A stretch of DNA of 64,000 bases from Larus michahellis. Lineage: Eukaryota > Chordata > Aves > Charadriiformes > Laridae. Position numbers and translations under genes: made by a program. Position 1 is the first letter of the stretch; every line of letters begins with the position of its first letter. The stretch lies in the NCBI RefSeq assembly GCF_964199755.1, contig NC_133904.1, positions 1,550,001-1,614,000 of the forward strand, in the 5' to 3' direction. The notes under the pieces are model-generated. The model was given only the letters and a program-made list of their open reading frames with translations, had not been told where the DNA came from and did no database searches. Positions 11,301 to 19,250 of the stretch are shown here, piece by piece.

Positions 11301-12356
11301 CGACACGAAACCCAGCCCCAAATTACTATTTCTGGTGGTGTCAGAGATGCTTCCCGGTCCCTCCTAAGCAGCAGGCTGCAGGGAGGAGGAGGAGGAGGAG
11401 GAGGAAGAGGAGGAGAAACTACACACCAGCAGCTGCCGTTTCTGCTTGTCCCGTGGGTATGAGCCATCTGAGCACCCAGGGTTCAGCCCCATCCCTGGGG
11501 AAAAGCTGGGGACGGCACCCCCCCACCCCGAGACCCCCGCGGACGTGCCCGTCCTCACCCAAGCTGTACATGCTGAGAGCGGCGTAATCGAAGAAGTAGC
11601 AGATGTGGCGGGCGCGGGTGGACATGGTGCTGAAGGTGTGGGCGCAGCTGGAGGCCAGGGGGTAGATGCAGCAGGTCAGCAGGTAGGCGAGGAGGGGCCA
11701 GGCGTGGGGGTCCTCCCGGCCCCCCGGCCCCCGCAGCCGCCCCACCAGGGTCCACACGAAGTACCTGTGGGAAGGCGAGCATGGCACCCTTGGGTGTCCC
11801 CCGTCCCTGCTCCCCCAGCCTTGCTCCCAGCCCGGAGACCCGCCAGGGATGCTGAAGCCCCAGGACAGGGTACCCACCAGGCAGGTACAAAATGCGTCCA
11901 GATATTTAGCGTCTCATTCGTCATTTGGAAGACGCTGAGGAGGCAATCTGCTGCCGAGCTTCTGGGGGGGCGATACCCGAAGAGGATCCCCTGCTCCTGG
12001 TACCCCTGCAAGGCAAGGACTGGCACCGGTGGCAGCCGGAGGAGAAGGAAGGGCAAATCGGAGAAGGAAGGAAGGACAAACGGGAGGAGAAGGAAGAAAG
12101 GTTGCTGAAAGGAGGGTGCCCCTGATTCAGGACCCAGGACCCTGCGGTGAGGACAGAGCTGTGTCCCCACCACGGGAGGTGGTCCCAGGAAGGGGCTGAG
12201 CACTGTCCCGGGGTGGGGATGGCCACCCCAGCTCGCTGCTCCCGCTTGTCACCTCCCAAAACCCCACCGAGCCTCATGCTTAGGGAAGAAAAACTCCTCT
12301 CTGACCTTAGGCACTTGGTGGATGCTGAGCAGCCGGGGTAACTTGAGGCTCAGCAT
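3252..12356 (-). CDS. PAQR5: Membrane progestin receptor gamma (PAQR family member 5), seven coding exons
   Basis: Joining 12356-12306, 12005-11878, 11764-11559, 10911-10785, 5561-5465, 4938-4797 and 3499-3252 gives 999 nt, 332 codons plus TAG, close to the human protein (about 330 aa). The start MLSLKLPRLLSI matches the mammalian N-terminus. Family marks seen: MTNETLNIWTH in exon 2; S98-x3-H102 in PLASSCAHTFS; D119 in CYFFDYA; ERLAPGHFDYIG; and H254-x3-H258 in HSHQVFH. This Ser/His/Asp/His-His set is the presumed metal site of the HlyIII/PAQR fold. Hydrophobic stretches fit seven membrane helices. The known family role is progestin binding at the plasma membrane with rapid non-genomic signalling; nothing here tests ligand choice. 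All introns are GT-AG and the phases are consistent. The C-terminus (LQREKPHGH) differs from mammals, as is usual for this tail. The gene is compact, about 9 kb over its coding part. Identity is very likely. Confidence 0.95.
3961..4146 (+). mobile_element. Old avian endogenous retrovirus LTR-like fragment
   Basis: A stretch rich in ATT/TTA units is followed by TATTAAATCT, a T-run, CCCAATTCCCC, GGGTGGGGAGGAGT and GTCTAAACGACAA. The order resembles the 3' half of common solo LTRs of avian endogenous retroviruses (polyadenylation region, C-rich patch, then an end close to TTAAACCACGACA). It lies in the last PAQR5 intron. No internal retroviral coding sequence is present. Identification is by resemblance only. 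Confidence 0.4.
4797..4938 (-). CDS. PAQR5: PAQR5 coding exon 6
   Basis: The acceptor GGCTGCAG is followed by TTCTACCTGTGC, giving FYR|FYLCAAESC. This aligns without gaps to the human segment after FYR up to HLPERLAPGRFDYIG. The donor is ATTG|GTAAGT. The intron upstream stays open in frame to about 5064, so homology and not a stop codon fixes this start. Confidence 0.9.
5336..5368. repeat. T12-A21 homopolymer palindrome
   Basis: Twelve T are followed directly by 21 A, a perfect snap-back sequence in PAQR5 intron 5, about 100 bp downstream of exon 5 on the coding strand. Length is prone to slippage and to assembly error. Confidence 0.8.
5465..5561 (-). CDS. PAQR5: PAQR5 coding exon 5
   Basis: The acceptor is CCTCTAG and the donor AGG|GTACGG. 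It encodes FLEVEQPRFSKASRTLAF and then VYPYLFDSIPLFYR, matching the human FLEIQKPR...FYR exon. It ends in phase 0. It lies 5.2 kb from exon 4, the largest intron in the coding part. Confidence 0.92.
7320..7594 (+). mobile_element. CR1 LINE 3' fragment
   Basis: It begins in GTAGTGATGGGAGG and ends in ACCACTCTGTGATTCTATG, the CR1 3' tail. It is 5'-truncated like most avian CR1s. The remnant peptide ([16 protein letters not shown]) belongs to the ORF2 end of the element and is not a host gene. Confidence 0.92.
7921..8320 (-). mobile_element. CR1 LINE 3' fragment, inverted relative to the copy at 7320-7594
   Basis: The 3' tail is at 7921 (on the plus strand GAATGGTTTGGGTTGGAAGG) and the element runs to about 8320 (CTCTCAGCCTGTC). 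It closely matches the copy at 7320-7594 in opposite orientation, tail to tail, about 330 bp apart. 5'-truncated. Confidence 0.92.
10323..10348. repeat. CA microsatellite
   Basis: AC repeat with one A interruption, in PAQR5 intron 4. Confidence 0.85.
10785..10911 (-). CDS. PAQR5: PAQR5 coding exon 4
   Basis: It runs from a CTTCCAG acceptor to a CCAG|GTAAGC donor. It encodes SALAYSAYIFPAEWV through STSLSCYSR, two hydrophobic helices around a short loop. It begins in the third Gly codon shared with exon 3 and ends with AG of the Arg codon completed by exon 5. Confidence 0.93.
11381..11416. repeat. GGA microsatellite
   Basis: Purine-pure GGA/GAA repeat in PAQR5 intron 3. Stop-free frames across it are compositional. 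Confidence 0.85.
11559..11764 (-). CDS. PAQR5: PAQR5 coding exon 3
   Basis: It runs from a CCCACAG acceptor to a G|GTGAGG donor. It encodes residues 61-128, with the SSCAHTFS motif (S98, H102) and HICYFFDYAALSM (D119). The loop at residues 68-79 (RLRGPGGREDPH) is Gly/Arg-rich and unlike the human loop, in step with the high local GC. Confidence 0.93.
11878..12005 (-). CDS. PAQR5: PAQR5 coding exon 2
   Basis: The acceptor TTGCAG is followed by GGGTACCAGGAG, and the donor is TG|GTGGGT. It encodes GYQEQGILFGYR through MTNETLNIWTHFVPAW, the juxtamembrane segment and start of the first helix. A long pyrimidine-rich tract on the coding strand (about 12110-12020) precedes the acceptor. The exon ends with two bases of the W60 codon. 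Confidence 0.93.
12306..12356 (-). CDS. PAQR5: PAQR5 coding exon 1
   Basis: ATG at 12356-12354 opens MLSLKLPRLLSIHQVPK (17 codons). The exon ends in phase 0 at 12306, before a GTCAGA donor. Its 5' UTR continues upstream; a plausible acceptor lies some 50 bp above the ATG, but its exact place is not settled. Confidence 0.88.
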
Positions 12357-12742
12357 CGTGCGGGTCGGGGCTCCAGCTCCAAGGGATGTTTTCGGCTCAG
12401 CTTCCCTGGGGATGAGCCCTGGCGGTGCCTCACACCCCGCCTGGCCGCATCTCACACCCCGCCGGGGATGCGATGGGACGGGGGCAGGGCTGCCCCGTGA
12501 TGGCCGAAGAGATGCTCCCGGAGCTCAGGATGGGTGGCCTGGGGGAGACGAGCATTTGTGGGGATGGATGTGGCACAGTGTCCCCGCGTGGGGTCCCAAA
12601 CCCACATGTGGCACGGGGATGGGAGACGTCATCCATCCCTGCAGGGGATGTTGGGATCCCTCCCTACCACCTGAGCCCGAAAGGGGCAGGGGGAGAAGGA
12701 CAGCACGTCCCTGTGCCCACCGCCCAAAGGGACAACAGGGAT

Positions 12743-12820
12743 AACTCCCTGTGATCGCCCCAACAGAGCCAGCGGTGACGCGGGAACAGCACCCATGGCC
12801 CTGGAGCACCTCGAGGTCAC
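12743..12820. repeat. 78-bp dispersed direct repeat, copy 1
   Basis: Same orientation and length as 13861-13938, with three mismatches by eye. It starts AACTCCCTGTGATCGCCCC and ends ACCTCGAGGTCAC. It lies outside the minisatellite, so it is probably the source copy. Family unknown. Confidence 0.9.
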
Positions 12821-13689
12821 GCAGAAGGCCCTGGGCAGGGGCTGGGGGTCCGCGGGGTGCAGGGAAGCGGGGAGGACGCAGGGTCCCAGGCGGTGCCGGG
12901 GCTGGTTCCCGTCTACCCGCTCCCCATGGAACAGCCCTTCCACCCTCCATCGCTCACCCGCTGGTGGCTTCAGCAGCGCCGCCTCTGCCCCCTCCGCCTC
13001 CACCTCTGCTCTGTGAAATAAAGGCGAAAAAAAGAATTATCATCTCCTGCACCCTCCCGCAAGGGACCACCTGGCCCGGGGGAAGCCGGGCGAGAAGAGA
13101 GCCCGAGGCTCGGCTGGTGAGATCAGCCTCCCGAGAGCCGCTCCTGCCACGGCGTTTCGGCTGCCCCTGCCATGCCGCAGCCTCACACCGGGACACACCG
13201 AGCCCCAGCACCGCCGGCGCTGCACAGGGACCTGCCAGGCCCAAATAAACCCCTTCGCCGCCCTTTCCCAGCCCTGGCGTTAGCCGTCGTCCTCCCCTGC
13301 TCTTCCTCCCTGCCCGTACTCTACCTCTCCGCAGGGCCAAGCGGCTCCGGTGCAAACTGACACGGGGAAAACACCGCGGGGCACCGCGCGCGGGGAGTGC
13401 CCGGGCAGAAGGAGGTGGCTGGGAGGCGGTTAAAGGAAGGGAAAAAATTAACGAGGCAGGAGAGCAATAAACCCAGCATAAAATAAAATTGGAAATGCCT
13501 GTAGTTAAAGATTAGACTTAAAGCAGGAGCTTTTTTTCTTTTTTTTTTCTTGGCTGTTGTGCTACAGGCGTGCTGCCGCAAAGCTACGCAGAGGAGGCAG
13601 CCCCCCCGCCAGCCCCCCGGTATTCCAGTGCTGCGCTGTGCTGGAAAGGGGACGTGAGGCCGGCGGTGGCCTCCGGAGCCTCAGGACCC

Positions 13690-14473
13690 AGCTGGAGGGC
13701 AGGGAATGAAGGCAGGGAATGAAGGGACAGGGAATGAAGGGACAGGGAATGAAGGGACAGGGAGAGAGGGCAGGGAACGAAGGAAGGGAGTGAAAGCAGG
13801 GAGCAAGGGCAGGGAATGAAGGGACAGGGAGAGAGGACAGGGAGAGAGGGCAGGGAGTGAAACTCCCTGTTATCACCCCAACAGAGCCAGCGGTGATGCG
13901 GGAACAGCACCCATGGCCCTGGAGCACCTCGAGGTCACACCACGAGTGAGGGCAGGGATGAAGGCAGGGAGTGAGGGCAGGGAATGAGGGCAGGGAATGA
14001 GGGTAGGAAATGAAGGGACAGGGAATGAAGGCAGGGAGTGAGGGCAGGGATGAAGGCAGGGAGTGAGGGCAGGGAGTGAGGGCAGGGAGTGAAGGCAGGG
14101 ATGAAGGCAGGGGGTGAGGGCAGGGATGAAGGCAGGGAGTGAAGGCAGGGAGTGAGGGCAGGGAGTGAGGGCAGGGAGTGAGGGCAGGGATGAAGGCAGG
14201 GAGTGAAGGCAGGGAGTGAAGGCAGGGAGTGAAGGCAGGGATGAAGGCAGGGGGTGAGGGCAGGGATGAAGGCAGGGAGTGAAGGCAGGGATGAAGGCAG
14301 GGGGTGAGGGCAGGGATGAAGGCAGGGAGTGAAGGCAGGGAATGAAGGCAGGGGGTGAGGGCAGGGATGAAGGCAGGGATGAAGGCAGGGAGTGAGGGCA
14401 GGGAGTGAGGGCAGGGATGAAGGCAGGGAGTGAAGGCAGGGATGAAGGCAGGGAGTGAGGGCAGGGAGTGAGG
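13690..14473. repeat. Minisatellite, 12-13 bp purine-rich unit
   Basis: Tandem array of units close to GGCAGGGAGTGAA and GGCAGGGATGAA, with GAGGG and AATGA variants. One strand is almost free of pyrimidine runs. The array is broken at 13861-13938 by unrelated unique sequence. It is stop-free in several minus-strand frames, which creates long false reading frames of Pro/Leu/His/Ser repeats. Confidence 0.95.
13861..13938. repeat. 78-bp dispersed direct repeat, copy 2, inside the minisatellite
   Basis: Same length as 12743-12820 with three substitutions (AACTCCCTGTTATCACCCC at its start). Both sides are minisatellite units, so it appears to have been copied into the array. Confidence 0.9.
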
Positions 14474-16027
14474 GGTGCCGTTGGTTATTTGCGTGCTCCA
14501 GAAAGGGCGGGCAGCCTGGCACAGGCTCTGCCTTTGCCTGCCCCCCGCCGCACATCTGATAGAGACACAAATGAGGGCGATGATGGGACGGAACAAAAAT
14601 AATGTCTCTTATCTCGGTGAGGCCGAGGAAGCCGCGCAAGCTCTTCACAAAGGCACGCCGCGGGGTGCGGGCGCCCTGATTTGCAAAGAGCCCTTGGCCG
14701 GGAGCCCTGACATGGGTGGGCTCGGGTCCAGCCCCGCGAACCCCGGCCACCGCACGCCCCCGCCCAGGGCTGCCTCCGCGGAAGGACATGGGAAGCACCA
14801 GGCCCAGGCTTAATGAAGAACTTGTATTTTTAAGAGCAAAATGAGTCAGCGGAGCTGCGGGGCGCAGCAGCAGCCCGGGCACACCCTGCGGTCCCGTGTT
14901 TTCCTGCTCCTTCGGCTGACTTTTTCCAGCCGGGGAGCGGTGCTCCCCTGGCAGCGGCGGGGGACGAGGGATGGGGGCACTCGGGGACCTCCGCAAACAG
15001 CAGGTGACAAACTCTGCAGGCTCACCCAGCCGGCTGCAAACACACCTCCTCCTCCTCCTCCTCATCACCGTCATCCTCCCCCCATGGCCACGCACGAAGC
15101 CCCGTGGGGACGTTGGGCACGGCAGGCTGCAGGTCCAGCCTGGGAGCCTTTGCTTCGTGCCAGGTTCACCTGGGGGAGGTTCCTGCCTGGCACCAGCTTT
15201 CGTCCTCAAAGGCTGCGGTTTGTCTCCGACATGTCCCTGACGTGTCCCCTGCCACCCTCCCTCCGCCGCGGGTCTGGGCTTGGCTCCAGCGGGCGCAGAG
15301 CGTGGCTGCAGCCGCCCTCCCACCGCACAGCACCGGCCGGCAGCCCCTGCCTTTCAATGGAGGGGAAAATATTTTAGCTGTTAATTATTAACTTTTATGA
15401 CTTTTCCTTACGGCAGCGCAAGGAGAGAGTCGGGTTGAACTGTAAAACGGGTGGCTGGGCTCCTCTGAGCGCTGGGCGCCGGAGCCAGCAGCACGGGACA
15501 TGCCGAGACCTCTTCCAGCAGAACAGCAGAGGCTTTGTGGGAGGTTGTTGTTGCTGTGGGTGGCTGCTGGTGGCCGCTCGGGGTCTGAGACGCAAAGGCA
15601 GCTCCGAGCATACGCACAGGCTTCAGGCTTCCCAAAACCAGTGCGTCTCGGGCACGTGCTCGAGCTCTTTGCCAGACCCAGAGCTCTCACCCGCCCTCCT
15701 CGGGGGATGGCCGTGTCTCTGCGCCCCGTCCCGCTCCTAAAACGCTGCCGGGTGAAACTTCCATAAATCCTGCAAACCATCAGCGCAGCCACCGGCTGCT
15801 GGTGCCGCAGGAGGGCAGGGAAAAGCGACGTCCTGCTGGCCCCCGGCACCGGCCCCGCCGCACTTGCCCACCTTCATCTTTTCACGGCGCGCCCGAAAAA
15901 CTCCCGGCCGCGGACCCACGGGCGAGCTCATGCCGTGCAAACCCTCGGCATCCCCCGGGGCGGCCTGAAAGGCAGCCAGCTGAAACGATTCGGGGAGAGG
16001 GGGGAAAAAGCAGAGCAGCCGGTACTT

Positions 16028-16340
16028 ACGGCGCTGCTCCCGGCAGCGGGGCTGGGTGGGATGCTGTGTTATCGCCGGCGCTGGCTCCGGGTGACGGGAT
16101 TACTCATCTGTGTACAAACACAGCCCACATGGCCCAGCCGCGCCGGGAGCCCGGCCGGGGCGTAGGCAGCGGGATGGGGCAGGTTTGCCAAACCCGGCCG
16201 CCCGGCAGGAAGGGCAGGGAGGCTCTGCCCAAAGCCCTCGGAGGCCGCCGGCAGCCGGCGGGATGGTCCCCGCGGTCCCCGCCGGACTGGGGAGGGGGGG
16301 AATGAAGGAGGCGGCGGATGGGTCAGCCCCAGGCGGCTGC
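16028..16340 (-). promoter_or_regulatory. Candidate noncoding first exon and CpG-rich promoter of PAQR5
   Basis: The sequence is rich in CpG from about 15800 to 16340. On the minus strand a consensus donor, GCC|GTAAGTACC, has its GT at 16029-16028, so an exon could end at 16030. This fits an untranslated first exon 3.7 kb above the PAQR5 ATG. The transcription start is not visible and no TATA box is evident. Inference only. Confidence 0.35.
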
Positions 16341-18785
16341 TTTCCCAGATTAGGAGCAAATTAATTCTGGCTCGTCTTTTAGTGGAACAGGAAAAAGGCA
16401 ACAAAATAAAAACCGGAAATAACTGCGGCCAAACGCTCTCAGATCGCGCACTGGATTAGCTGCAGCCCGGCCGCAAGGAAGCGGGATAAGGGCAGGAAAA
16501 AATATTAACTCACAGACCGCCCTGTGCATCTTCAGCTCCCAGGGCCCTCTGCTTTAGCGCCGGAAAACACCCGAAACTTGCTGAACCGTCTCCAAAGAGA
16601 CCGCAAAGTTAAAACCCTCCCATAGATGAAGAGGGAGGTGCTCCCAAACTGGGGAGAGTTCTTACATCGTTCCCGGCTGGATGGAGGACCCCGAGGGGTC
16701 CCCTCGTCCGCCACAGAGCGGGAGATGCCGCCGGCTCTCCCCTCGCCTGTCCCGGCTGCGAAACACAGCGCGGTTCCCCTTCTCCCCCCCGATAAAGCCT
16801 CTATTTTTACTGCGGCCGTTGGTAACGTGTTTCACAATATTCGAACAGAGGGCTAGGTTGAGGACCGCGGGTGTCCGGAGAGGGATGCGCGGGCATTGCT
16901 CCTCTATCATTAAGTAGTTGGAAGAACCGGAGCCAGGCGTAATGCACCGCTCACGGGTTGCGGGGAGAAGCACTTAGGGCCGTTTGAAAGCAGGGCTTGT
17001 GGATGTGCAGCACTATTCCGTGTTTTAATCCCCAGGGAAAGTCTCTTGGCATCGGTTTCTGGGTGTAAGAGCATTAACCCTCCCCTGCCGGCCCTGCGGC
17101 ACGGCTTCCTCTCCGACGGCGGCTTCCCAGGGCTCTGGGATCTCCCTTCGGGTGCTGTTCCCCCAGGAGGGATGCCCCGGGGCCGAGGTGGTGCCCGTTT
17201 CCCGATGTCAGAGCCTTCTGGCTGACCCACCGGCGGGAAGCAGCTATGGGGAAGGCACGGGGATTCACACCCGTGGGTCCAGTAACGGGTTCCTTAACGA
17301 AGTGACCCCCCCACAGAGGGTCAGATCTCGCCAGCAAAACCCAGCCCCTGTGGCCACGACCTCTGCTACCACGGAACTCAGCCCTGGCAGCAACCGGGAG
17401 CTCGGGGAGGGGGGATCCCGCCGGGGCAGGGATGAGCCAGGGATGCGGGGACGGACACGTGCCAGCGGAAGCCGATGCTCACGCTCCAGCCTGAGCCCAC
17501 GCAGGGCTGGGCTTATAAACAGCCCTTTTATTTGGATGAGGAAAGTAAAGCCGTCCCCGGGCGGCACGAGGAAGACAATTTCATCACAGCTCTGGAGGAG
17601 GAGCTGTGCCGCGGATAACCGGGCACAGCCTGGTCACCCACAGCTCCTGCAGCATCTTCCCTCCTTGCCAGCAAATTGGCACAAAATTAGGATTTCCTTC
17701 GGGAGCGCGGGGCGGGCTGGGCACGGGCACGTCTGCACCCAGCTGCGGGGCAGGGGACAGCTCGGCTCCCGGGGGAGGCTCTCACTGACTTCATCCCCTC
17801 CGCGGCCCCCGTCCCCGCAGGGCTACGGGCCAGGAGAGCGGCGAGCAGGGGGAAAATATGTGTTTTAAACCATCTCCTGGGCTCTTTTTTCCTCCAAACC
17901 GTTGCCCGCAGAGACCACGATGCGGATTTACTCGACTCGCCCCCTTGCCTGCCCAGGTTTATGAGCTGCAGCCGGTCAAATGAGCTGGAAAGGATGAAGT
18001 CTGCTGCTGCGCTGTAATAAAACCATGAAAACCTTTGAAACGACTCCTGATTGTTTTTACACGATCATTGACACAAGCCCATCAAATAATCCATCTGCAT
18101 TTATCCGCACCGGCGGCTCGTGCACCGGCGGCAGCTCTGCCCGGCAGCGGCGGAGGAGAGATTTTCTACCCGAGTACTTCGACCCCGCTTTGGGCGCAAC
18201 CTCCGGCCCAAGGCAGGACCTTCTTCCCAGCGCTGTGCCCGGGTACAAGCAGCCTGGGAAACCTCCTGTTTCCCAAACCGGCATTTTCAGCGCCGGCAAA
18301 AGGCCGTGCCAGCCCCACGGTGCCTCCCGTGCCACTGGCGCAACGAGTTTCAAACCAGTAGGAACTTCCCAGCGCTGAACGGCTGAGCCCCAGCGCGGCA
18401 AAATAGGAACCCAGCTGAAATACAACCGCGCGAGCAGGACGTCCCGGGGGTCTGGAAAACAGCGGCGAGCACAAACCAGCCAAGAGCTTCTGCTGGCTCT
18501 TGTTCCTGGGGTCAAAGCACTGGGAAAAGGAACTTGCAGTGGGGAAGCTCCCAGCTGCCTCCCAGTGCCTGTGGGAAAGCCCCAGTGCGGGTTTTGGGGG
18601 CCCAGCGGACGACTGCTGGGACATGGGGCTGAGCGGTGCCAGCGGGGGACACCCCACAGCTCGGGGAGAGGGACGGCGCTGGCCCCGCGGCTGCTTTGCC
18701 ACCGGCCCTGCAGCTCCTCGGGGCCTGGGGAGCGCTGGGCACCCCCGCACATCCTCTGTCCCCCCGGCTGTGCACAGACACAGCC
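16341..18785. other. GC-rich intergenic sequence, upstream side of PAQR5
   Basis: CpG-containing sequence with no recognisable exon, repeat or RNA gene. It may belong to a wider CpG island. Confidence 0.35.
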
Positions 18786-18789
18786 CCCT

Positions 18790-19250
18790 GCAGGGTGCAC
18801 CCCCAGCCCAGATGTGCACACACCCAGCCCAGATGTGCACACCCCCATCCCAGACGCACACCCCCATCCCAGACATGCGCATCCACCCCAGATGCGCACC
18901 CCCAGCCCAGATGTGCGCACCCCCAGCCCAGATGTGCACCCCATCCCAGATATGCACCCCCAGCCCAGATGTGCACATCCACCCCAGATGCACGCCCCCA
19001 GCCCAGATGCGCACCCCCAGCCCAGATGCGCACCCCCAGCCCAGACGCACACCCCCATCCCAGACATGCGCATCCACCCCAGATGCACACCCCCAGCCCA
19101 GATGTGCGCATCCACCCCAGATGTGCACCCCATCCCAGATATGCACCCCCAGCCCAGATGTGCGCATCCACCCCAGATGCACGCCCCCAGCCCAGATGTG
19201 CACCCCCAGCCCAGATGCGCACCCCCAGCCCAGACGTGCCCACAGCCCAG
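18790..19250. repeat. Minisatellite, about 19-bp unit
   Basis: Tandem copies of a unit close to CGCACCCCCAGCCCAGATG. The exact spacing is 19 bp at 19004, 19023 and 19042; shorter variants carry CATCCACCCCAGATG. The array is stop-free in most frames on both strands and produces long artefact frames rich in GLGVHIWAGG on the minus strand. Confidence 0.95.

Larger units (their letters stand above)
12357..16029 (-). other. PAQR5 5' region, probable 5' UTR intron
   Basis: GC-rich, without coding exons I can recognise. It contains the two 78-bp repeat copies (12743-12820 and 13861-13938), the 12-13 bp minisatellite and a short CTC run near 15047-15064. If the GTAAGT donor at 16029 is used, this whole stretch is the intron between the noncoding first exon and the exon that carries the ATG. 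Confidence 0.45.

Noticed and set aside
13562-15323. Long minus-strand open frames (344 and 462 codons) with Pro/His/Leu/Ser repeats
   Set aside because: They are translations of the 12-13 bp minisatellite in more than one frame, without a conserved domain or splice logic.
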